A DNA stretch of 64,000 nucleotides, taken from assembly GCF_000142905.1 (NCBI RefSeq), contig NW_013657669.1, positions 20,618 through 84,617 on the forward strand, written 5' to 3'. Under the pieces are notes generated by a model that made no database searches, had not been told where the DNA came from, and was given only the letters and a program-made list of their open reading frames with translations. The DNA comes from Thecamonas trahens ATCC 50062. Lineage: Eukaryota; Apusozoa; Apusomonadida; Apusomonadidae. Of this stretch, positions 55,759 to 64,000 are shown in pieces; within the stretch, counting starts at the first letter, position 1; each line of letters opens with the position of its first letter. The position numbers and the translations under genes are program-made.

Positions 55759-56829
55759 GTAGTGCAGCCGGGGAGGGCGGGGCGGAGGGCAACGGCAGAG
55801 TGACCACTTCGCCCGCCGCCTCTCCCCCCTCCCCCTCCACCCACCCACCCACCCACCCTCCCTCCCCCACTGCCTACAACGAGACACACGACATGGAGAG
55901 ACTCACTGTGTAGAGGTCATGGCCAGAACAAGCTACTGGAGAAGTCGATTCACAAGGCAGAGGCTACTTCGGCCAGTCTGTTGGATACTACGGGTGGGAG
56001 TGACGGAGTTCGTGGGCAGTCTGAGAGCGCAAGGTCACTTGAACTGAGTGGCATGGGCATGGGTGGACGACATGAGGTTCCGATTGAGAGTGGTTGGAGT
56101 GGCGATAATGGTGTCGGTACTGGCCAGGGAACTACGGAGCAATCGATGGCGAGGATGGACTCGGACGGTCGGCTCTCGACTGGCGATCTGGAGCAGCAAG
56201 AGAGTGGGACGGGTATGTCGCCGGCGATGGCGGCGCTGGTGAAAGAGAATAGAGAGTTGCGGACACAGCTAGATGCGCTGGCCGAGTCGCAGGTCTCTCT
56301 GGCCGAGCACAACAAGGTCAAGTCCGAGCTGGCTGCCAAGGAGAAGGCATACGACGAGCTGCATGGCAAGTACCGCCACCTGCAGGACGTGCTCCGCAAG
56401 GCTACCGAGCATCTGGAGGGCAAGCTGGAAGGCGAGAAGCGGATGCGGCTGAAGGATGAGGTCAAGCACAAGCTGCAGACAAAGACACTGCAGGATCTGA
56501 CCGAAAAGTACCTCGCTGAGGTCGAGGCCCGCCGCGACGCCGATTATCGCGCCCAGGAGGCCGAGGCTGCGGCCGACGCCCGCATCGAGGAGATCGCCGC
56601 CGAGCTGCGCAAGGCCAAGGCCCACAACACAGACCTCAACCTCATGTACCTTCAGTGCAAGATGGTCAAAGAGGATCTACAGGCGTCGTACAACCAACTC
56701 AAGTCCCGGGTTCAGGCTGCTCGCCGTCGGCGGACCTCTTCCACCCATGCCTCTTCCCACGGCTCCGTCTCGGGGAGCATGGCCTCCCCCGGACCCTACG
56801 CACGCTCCTCTTCTTCACTCCGTCGCTGA
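55619..56829 (+). CDS. Coiled-coil protein of unknown function, two exons
   Basis: Exon 1 55619-55669 (MSLSDHGIVTLEDILKQ), intron 55670-55926 (donor GTATGT, acceptor GGCCAG), exon 2 55927-56829; 317 residues. The junction continues as NKLLEKSIHKAEATSASLL. Residues about 20-105 are Gly/Ser/Met-rich. A continuous coiled coil runs from about 110 to 270 (ALVKENRELRTQLDALAE, EKAYDELHGKYRHLQDVLRKATEHL in two blocks, LQDLTEKYLAEVEARRDADY). A basic/Ser-rich tail closes it. No family is recognised; cytoskeletal, vesicle-tether or flagellar proteins all look like this. Confidence 0.72.
55697..55759. repeat. (cccatg)n hexamer repeat in intron
   Basis: Ten or so hexamers (cccaag then cccatg) inside the intron of the coiled-coil gene, the same motif family as the His-Gly coding array at 6.3 kb. 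Confidence 0.92.
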
Positions 56830-57051
56830 TTGAAGTCACACCTTTGTCGCACATCGACTGCTACTGATCGCGATCGCAGCGCCCACCCTTTACACCGGCC
56901 ACCTCTCCTTCAGCTCGATTCTCAGCCCACCTCCCAACCCGCTTTACCACGTGGCCTGCACTCGCCGACAAGAAGCCCCTCAGACCCCCCTCCCCTCCCA
57001 CCCACCCCACCCACCCCACCAGCCCGACGGCCAACCACACCCAACTTTGTC

Positions 57052-58126
57052 ATGGCACTGTGCGAGTGCAAGAACGCCACGCGGTACTTCTGCTTTGTCC
57101 ACCATGCTCATGTCTGTTCCGACTGCGTAGCGTCCCACTCTAACGTACGCACCCCCCCCCTCCCCCTCGCCATACCCCTCCCACCTTCCATACTCATACA
57201 CCACAACTACGCCATCACTACCTCCGCTGCTACGAGAGTAACTACTATAGTGTGTGTGTGGACTCTACATCGAATGGCTCAATGACTCTGACTACCAATG
57301 GCCTCCCACATGTCCCATCTGTGCTCAGTTGTTGGCCAAGGGAGAGACGCTGCGACTTCTTTGTTATCATATGGTTCATCCTCATTGTTTGAGAGACTCG
57401 TTGGCTTCTCTGCCTGATACCACGGCTCCTCATGGCTATGCTTGTCCGGTCGATGGTTGTGGTGAGTGTGTCGTTCCTCACCTCGACGATAACTCGCGGA
57501 CTGCTGCTAACATCCGCGGAACTCTGGCCACTCAGCCTTGGTACGCTCGTGTCGCTCCTCTGGTCAACGCCCATGGCTCGCTTGAAGCCACTTCCGTCTC
57601 CACTACATCGCTCCACTCCATTCCGCCTGCCTCGTCTCCGCTCCCTGCTGCAAGTGATCCAGTCGTCGCCGGCCATCGCCTCGCCTCCCCCTCGCCCTCG
57701 GCGTCCTCGCCGGCTCGAGCCTCGCCTGCCGTCCTCCCGCGATCCGGCTTTGTTGGTGTCCTCGGCTCATCCGCTCGCAAGCCTGCTCTCGACTTTACCG
57801 AGGCGCTGGCCAGTGAAGACGCCCCAGGCCTCGCTCACGACGGCGCACGTGCCGATGCTGACGCTGGCTCGGCCAAGTACCGCAAGCGCTCGCTCTGGCG
57901 CTCGCTCTCGGCCTGGCTCCCCTACGCCTCGCAGCTCGAAGCGTACTTTACCAGCGACGCCGGCTTGCCGCTCCCAGGATCCGCTCCGCGCCCGCGCCGC
58001 GCGGGCTTCCCTCTCTGGGCCCTCTATGTCTTTGTCGCTGTCGTCGTCGTCATTGTCGTTGTTGTGAGCCTCGCTTCGCGCGAACCGCCCACCTCGCGCG
58101 CCCGCCGCGCTATCGCCTCGGGCTAA
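57052..58126 (+). CDS. ZFPL1: ZFPL1: Golgi zinc-finger membrane protein, two exons
   Basis: Exon 1 57052-57144 (31 residues), intron 57145-57250 (106 bases, donor GTACGC, acceptor CTATAG), exon 2 57251-58126; 322 residues. The N-terminus has an unusual B-box-like finger (CECKNATRYFCFVHHAHVC), followed by YIEWLNDSDYQWPPTCPIC and a RING-like finger (RLLCYHMVHPHCL, APHGYACPVDGC). The middle is disordered and Ser/Ala/Pro-rich. A single C-terminal span (LWALYVFVAVVVVIVVVV) anchors it in the cis-Golgi with a short Arg-rich lumenal end. Human ZFPL1 (310 residues) binds GM130. The stop is 16 bases from the convergent LRR-PARP gene. Confidence 0.93.
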
Positions 58127-58142
58127 GCAAGCCTCCTCTCCT

Positions 58143-61100
58143 TTACATTGTCACCTCGTACTCAATGAGGTACGCAGGCAGTGCCCGGTTCGGATACGGG
58201 ATGAGCACCACTTCGCGCGACCGCTCCAGCATCTCGCGCGCGAGCGAGAACGACGAGTACCCGGCCGCGAGGAGCTGCTCCACCTGTGCCCGCCCGCCGT
58301 CGCTCCGCAGCGACGCCAGGCTCTCGGTCGGGAACACATGCTTGGTCCCAGGCTTGACGACGCACACCAGTGCCCGCCACCGGAACCGCACACGCCCGTC
58401 GCCGCTCGTCGGGAGTGCCTTGGGATACAGCTCTGTAGCCAGCGACAGCGAGTCGCAGAATACAAGCTCGCTGCTGTCGCCGTACGCCCCGAACCCGGCC
58501 GAGCAGAGGGTGGTGAGCGTCGATGGCTCCGCCCGTGGAACGCGAGCTTGACGTTGACTCCGTCGACGTTGGCAAATCCGTCGAGCGACGAGAACCACTC
58601 CAGCCGCTCCGCGTTGAAGATCTTCATCACCCGCACCAGCGAGTAGCTCGCTCCGCGCGTGTTGGAAACCTCACGCAGAGACTCGGACGCAAGAACGCCC
58701 TGCATCGCCCGTGCCTCGGCAGAGTCCATTCGCAGATCGGTCAGAATCGTCGAGCCCGCCGACGACGACGACGAGACAGAGCCTGACGCTGCAGGCACCC
58801 GTGCCGCCACGAGGAGCGTCGCCCGCCAGTCGCTCGACCCGCTTGCGTCGCGCTTGGTCTCGCTCGCAGCTGCTGCCGCCGCTGCTACATCGCCCGCCAG
58901 TGACGTCCACTCGCCGCCGCTCTCGCCGCTGGCAAGTGAGTCCGGCGACCGTCCGCGCGGCGCCTCGACATACTCGTAAGACTCGCCACAGCCCTCGTCG
59001 CCGCCATCGTCGTCTTCGTAGTACGATTCGACCTCCACTACTCCTGCTGCCTTGCTCACCGAGGCAGAAAGCTCTCGCGACCCGTCGCGCCGCCGCACAC
59101 GCACTCGCACGCGCTTGCTGCTGCTAGCGGGCCGGTGCCGCTGCCGCCGCGCCAACGCCTCGGCCTCGGCCGCCCGCCTCCGTGCCTCAGCTCGCGCGTG
59201 TCGCTCCCTTCGCTCCTGCTTCGCCCGCGCCTTGGCCCGCATCGCCTCAGCCCGACGTGCTGCGGCCCGCCGCTCGCGCTCCTCACGCGTTGCTGCAGCC
59301 TTGGCCCGCACCGCCGCATGCCGCCGCTGCAGCCGCGCCGACGGCGCACGCGCCGCCAGCACCTCGGCGTCCGGGTCCGGGAACGACTCGAAAAACTTGG
59401 CCGTCACATCCGCCTCGGCAGCCACACTCTCCTCCCGCTCGATTCCCAGCGAGCCTGCGTCTTCAGCCCTGGTCGCGCTTTCGCCTTCTGGCCGCTCGAT
59501 CGGCACCCAAAACGAGATCCCACGCTCGACTGCCTCGTCTACTGCTGCCTCGGCGGCCTCGGCCTCGGCATGTGCGGCCTCGAGCTCCTGCATGGTCGCA
59601 GTCACCTGCGCTTGAACCTGGTCGCGAAGCGAGGTCTCCATGTCGACACCGTCATTAGCGGCGTCGCCATCATCGCCAACGTCGCCGTTGTCGCCACCGC
59701 CGTCGCTGCTCTGGCTCGTCTTGCCATCGGCTGCCTGCCTCGCGCGACTCACCCGCCCAAGCTGCTCTAGAATCCGGAGGGTGAGGTCACTTGATGCGTC
59801 CCGCCGACTCACGTCATCAGTCATAGACTCGTCACGCGATGGACGGTCGAGCGGAATCATCGGGAGCTCCATTGCGCTCGTCTCCTGCGACGCCCCGCAT
59901 GGCTCGCCGCGGATAAATTCCAGCGCCGCAAGCGTGAGCGACGGCGACTTGAGCGAGGCCAGATGTGCCAGTCGCGCGGATGCCGGCAGCCGCTGCGCCG
60001 GCGACACGGCGTGCGCCCGCATCCGCGACGCATTTTCCACGCTTGGGTCAACCGGCGGGTCAAACGCTGCGTGCAGCGACTTGATCGACTCGAGCGCCCG
60101 GAACGACCGGTCTCGCGAGTACGCCGCTTCTGCCGACGACGGGCTCATCCCGTGGTACACCATGTCGTACATCATCCGCCGCGAGAGCGACGGCTCACTG
60201 ACCTCGGCCACAAACTCCCGCTCGCGGCTGAGCATCTCTTTGTACAGCTCATGCAGTTGCGCCCGCTTTGCCGACATCGCCGAGTGCAGGTACGGCTCGA
60301 GCCCGATCCGTGGCTCGCCCACCGGGAGGCTCGCCGGCGGTTCGACACCACGCATCCGCGGAGGCGACGGCGAGCCGACCACCGGCTCTGGCAGCAGCGA
60401 AGACCGCTCCAGCACGCTGACAAAGCTCCGCTCGCGCGCTGCGGGTGCCTTGCCAGGTACCGCCACGTATTCGCGGATCGAGACCGAAGCATCGGGATCA
60501 GACTCAGACTCGCCGTCGCTGCCGCCGTCGTCGTGACCGCCGCCGCGGGCCAGCTCGCCGCGGGCCGCCGCCGCCACCATCTTGTTCCCAGCCTCGGCCG
60601 ACGCCATTGACTCGGTCGCCATCCGCTCGTTTGTCTCGCGCTGCTGCCGCAGGAACTCCATCTTGGTCCGGAACATGGAGACCTGGCTCGGCAGGCCCTC
60701 GCTCCCGCCGCCCGGGTGCTCGTCGAGCTTGTCTAGCTGCGTCTGCAGCTTCATCAGGTGCGCTTCGTACTGCGCCCGGTAGTCGCGCTCCGCCCTCGAC
60801 TCGCCAAACTCGGCAACCGCCCGCGGCCGGCCCAGCTCAGCGCGAACACACATCCCGACATTTGTCCCTGCAGGCGACAGCGGCGGCGAAGGTGGTGACG
60901 TCAGCACCCGCGCCGGCGCCGTGTACGCTGGATCTGCCTCGAACACAGGTCGTGGCGCTTGCTCGGCGCCCGTCCGCTCGGCCGGCTCGCTGTCACTTGC
61001 CAAGGCTCCCAACTCGGCCTCGCGCTCTTCCGCACGAACCACGTCTAGAGTCCGCGCCGTTGCTTCTTGGCCTGCCTTTCGCACAGAAAACAAGACCGAG

Positions 61101-63346
61101 AACTTGTCCTCAAGTGACACCGCCAGGCGCATCTCGACTGGCGTGATCGCAATGCCGTCGAGGACAGCCAGTGAATGGTGGGTGTGGATGACATACGAGC
61201 GGTAGTAGAGCCGTCCCATGTACGCTGCGTCGCCCATCGACACTCCAGCCGCCTTGTCGTACGCTTCAAGCGACTCAAACGGCACGCCAGTCGTCGACTC
61301 GCCATCCGGGCGGGTGTAGAACGCCTCGGTCGCCGGATTGTACCGCAGATCAATCCGCGCCAGCTGTGCTAGCTTGCTTATCTCGTCGAGGATCTCGTCG
61401 AGCGAAGCCAACGCGTTGTCGGCTGCGGAGAGATGCGCTAGATGCGGTGCGCCCGATGCGATACCTTGCAGCGACGCCACAGAGTTGCCGTCGAGCGCCA
61501 GCGCCACAAGCTTGACCAGCGGCTCACTTCGCTCAAACGTTCCGACAAGCGTGCTGTCCATAAACGCGAGTGGCGCGCCCTTGAGCGCGTTGCGCGCAAC
61601 CACAAGCTGCGCCAGCGCCGGGAGCTGCCGCAGCTCCTCCAGAGAGCCGATGCGGTTGTCGGCTGCGTTGAGCACAGCCAGCGAGAGCGAGCCACCGCTT
61701 GCCAGTGACGTCAGGTGGTTGGCCGAGACGTCGAGATGTGCGAGCGACGGGGCCGCCTCGAGCCCTGTCAGTGACGCCACGTGGTTGCCGCTGGCGCAGA
61801 GGACCCGGAGCGCCGGCGCGGCGCGGAAGAGCGCCTCCAGCGATGTGAGTGCATTGCCTGAGACGTCGAGCTCGACAAGCGTGCCAAGCGTGGCGCCCGG
61901 CTCGAGCCGGGCGAGCGCGTTGTCGGCCAGGTTACACGTCCGCAGCCGTGGCAGCTGAGCCAGGACAGCAGCGCTTGTCAGGGAGTTGCTCGACGCGTCC
62001 AGCGCGGTGAGCAGCGGGCACTGGCTCAGCGGCTCGAGACTCGCCACCCCAGTTCCGGCGAGGTTGAGAGACTGGAGCGTCGGCAAGACAGAGTCCCAGC
62101 CCGTGCCAAGCGCGACGAGCGGGTTACGTGAGATGTCCAGCGTCCGCACCGCGCCGAGCACGGGCAGCGGCTCAGGCATCGTTGTCATCGCATTACCGGC
62201 GAGTGAGAGCGACGAGAGCACCGCCAGTGCCTCGGGCCCAAAGCTCTCCTCGACGGCGCTTCGAACGCTCTCGTTGGTGAGTCCAGCGTCGACAAGCGTC
62301 GGCGGCGCCGTGCGGACTGCCGCGCCTGTCGCCTGCCTCACCCGCCGCAATGGTGCCACCGGGCTGGGCACAGGCGACGGCCGCATCCGCGGCGGTGACG
62401 GCGGCGGTGGGGGGAAAGTTCGTCTGGATGCGGCCGAGAGTACGCCATCGACAGCAAATGCGACGCGGTGTTGCGTGATGCGGCCTTGCGCAGCGAGCTC
62501 GGCGCGTCTGGGTGGTTCGCGCCTAGCGACCGGTCCTCCCAGTCAGAGGTCACTGAGCCGTCGTCGCCGTCACTTTCGTCGTCATGGCCGTCACCATGGC
62601 CATCAACCTCGACGTCGGCCTGGAGCGCATCCTCGACAAGCCGGGCAATCTCGCTCGCCTCGTCGCTCGCCTCACTACCGTTCGAAGCATGGCCATCCTT
62701 GTCTTCATCGCCAAACATCAGCCGAGACGACGCACTGTGGACCTTGACGACAGGTACGTTAGTAGCCGGCGAAAACCGAGCTCTCGACTCGACCTCGGAC
62801 ATGGTCATGGGCTCATTTTGCGAGATTGACCGCAGATGAGCTTCAAACAAGCTCGAGCCATCGCCATCCTCGCCGCCCATCATCGAGTCCGATGGCCCGA
62901 CCATGTCTGGCGGCAAGTGCGGTGGGAGCATGTGGGCCTTGACCCTGGCCAGCAATCCCGATGAGGTCATCTGGTTCCGCTCGCTCTCGCGACGATAAGC
63001 CGCAAGCGACTCAAACCCAAGCCGGCCACCGGTGTCCTCATCATCATCACTCGAGTCAAAGCCAAGCCGAGTCCCGGCCCTTGCTCCCGCACCGACCGCA
63101 GCGCCTGCTGCAGCTCCACCCGCCGCCGCACCAGCACGAGAGACCCTGAACGACTTTGCCGCCTCCAACGTCTCAATCTCATTGATCAGCTCCAGCCGCG
63201 TGCTCCCTTCCGGCTGCATCCATCCTCTCCATAAGTCCCCTTGACGCCGCCCCTCCCGCCCCATCCTCCCCCCCCCCCCCCCCAAACCCTCTACATACCG
63301 ACTCTGGCTTCAGAGGTGACGCCACAAGCGAGTCCGAGTCGGACAT
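58143..63346 (-). CDS. LRR protein with C-terminal PARP-like ADP-ribosyltransferase domain (two frame breaks)
   Basis: Exon 1 63346-63299 (MSDSDSLVASPLKPES), intron 63214-63298 (donor GTATGT, acceptor TGCAG), exon 2 63213-58143. Two one-base additions, in the G6 run 62409-62414 and the CCC run 58532-58534, yield 1,706 residues. Order: acidic disordered N-terminus; about twelve leucine-rich repeats (about 340-640) closed by an LRRcap (YRSYVIHTHHSLAVLDG); long charged, Ala/Arg-rich region; PARP-like domain (about 1540-1704). The latter has FHG after VNVKLA, CSAGFGAYGDSSELVF, and a terminal REVVLIPYPNRALPAYLIEY resembling the catalytic Glu strand of PARPs. ADP-ribosylation activity is inference; the stop is TAA/TGA after EVTM. 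Confidence 0.74.
63271..63285. repeat. Poly-C tract in intron of LRR-PARP gene
   Basis: About 15 C residues (G on the coding strand) within the 85-base first intron. Confidence 0.85.
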
Positions 63347-63631
63347 GGCTAAGAGAAGGACGTGTAGTCGTCAAAGTGGAGTGTCCTCCCTTGCTACTCC
63401 TGCTTCTGTTCTTGCTTCTGCTGACTGTCGCCGTCGTCGTCGTCGTTGTCAGGTCGTTGCTGCCAGTGCGCGCGCGCGCGCCAAATCTTCTTCCGCCACT
63501 CGCCGTCACTTCACAATTTCCCAGCAAAGCCACGGAACGTTCACGAGCCTGATGAAGACCAAACAATACAGAGATAGAGACAACGGCAAAAGCTTACATG
63601 TGCTTTCGGCCAAAGTCGAGCTCGAGGTCGG

Positions 63632-63720
63632 ATGTCCAATGTCGCAGACATGTTCAGGGGCAAGCTTATCGGTATGAAGCAAGCCAAGATTGAGGACTTG
63701 GGCTTCAGCCTGGCAGCCTC
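63632..63720 (+). CDS. Probable first exon of a gene leaving the right edge
   Basis: ATG at 63632 begins MSNVADMFRGKLIGMKQAKI, and the frame stays coding-like (EDLGFSLAASS) to about 63720 before entering His/Thr-rich CA-repeat sequence. A GTATGA at 63673 resembles donors used elsewhere in the window, so exon 1 may end there. The end given is where coding character fades, not a stop. No family recognised. Divergent from the LRR-PARP gene, with 285 bases between starts. Confidence 0.4.
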
Positions 63721-63946
63721 CTCGCGTACTCCTCACACACACGCTCGCACACAAACAGATCGACATGAACACGCTAGCGCAAGCACACTCGTACCCATTT
63801 TTCATCCCCAAAACGACCTGATCATCGCCCAAACCTGCATCTGCCACTCCCCAGGTCTCTTCCCGCCCGGCCTGTCCCCCATCACTCAAAGGTGCCACAC
63901 GATTGCGCGCCAAACCGCCGACGACCGACCACCCACAGGCAGGCAG

Positions 63947-63948
<2 letters not shown>

Positions 63949-63999
<51 letters not shown>
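63949..63999. repeat. (CA)n microsatellite at right edge
   Basis: About 24 CA units up to the window end; probably intronic, similar in type to the TG repeat in the GPN1 intron. Confidence 0.97.

Positions 64000-64000
<1 letters not shown>

Overview
The window is nuclear DNA of a GC-rich, gene-dense eukaryotic protist. Spliceosomal introns with GTACGT/GTATGT-type donors, and in one case a perfect TACTAAC branch site, interrupt several genes. The gene set is eukaryotic: GINS, TIPIN, POT1, RPA43, SRP receptor, prefoldin, RBR ubiquitin ligase, mitochondrial uL4 and several cilium-linked proteins. A free-living flagellate fits, and an apusomonad such as Thecamonas is my best guess from overall style; that assignment is inference only. 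I see no prokaryotic operons, CRISPR arrays, transposons, rRNA or tRNA genes.

Layout, left to right. (1) 1-6.0 kb: an ankyrin-repeat protein cut by the left edge, a METTL21-type lysine methyltransferase and a secreted DNase II. (2) 6-16.6 kb, all minus strand: a CCCH/PIN-like/CCHC putative RNA nuclease with a His-Gly tail, a ~2,100-residue LamG/Cys-rich/multipass membrane protein, and a D-glutamate cyclase. (3) 17-29.5 kb: TIPIN with four 31-residue repeats, an RBR E3 ligase, a TSNAXIP1-like protein, the GINS subunit SLD5, a 644-bp tandem duplication of the SLD5 3' end, GPN1, mitochondrial uL4 and RNA polymerase I RPA43. (4) 30-43.3 kb: an orphan gene, POT1 with an unusually long N-terminus, a spliced 61-residue membrane protein, a DoxX-like membrane protein, a second giant receptor-like membrane protein, prefoldin 6 and a eukaryotic LpxC. 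(5) 43.7-64 kb: an orphan, an RPGRIP1-type C2 protein, SRP receptor alpha, RNF32, VWA8, a coiled-coil protein, ZFPL1, a leucine-rich-repeat protein ending in a PARP-like domain, and the first exon of a gene leaving the right edge.

The genes act in separate cell systems rather than one pathway. Recurrent themes are replication and telomere maintenance (TIPIN, SLD5, POT1), the cilium (TSNAXIP1-like, RPGRIP1-type, RNF32, possibly the LRRcap protein), mitochondria (uL4m, VWA8, D-glutamate cyclase, perhaps LpxC) and surface sensing (two giant membrane proteins sharing a Cys-rich plus multipass module).

Two structural patterns cut across the window. Eleven introns were reconstructed; each is the only one I could identify in its gene and nearly all lie after a very short first exon. 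Four genes contain reading-frame breaks (seven in total), and every one is repaired by adding exactly one base, mostly in C or G runs, which points to systematic one-base omissions in the sequence.
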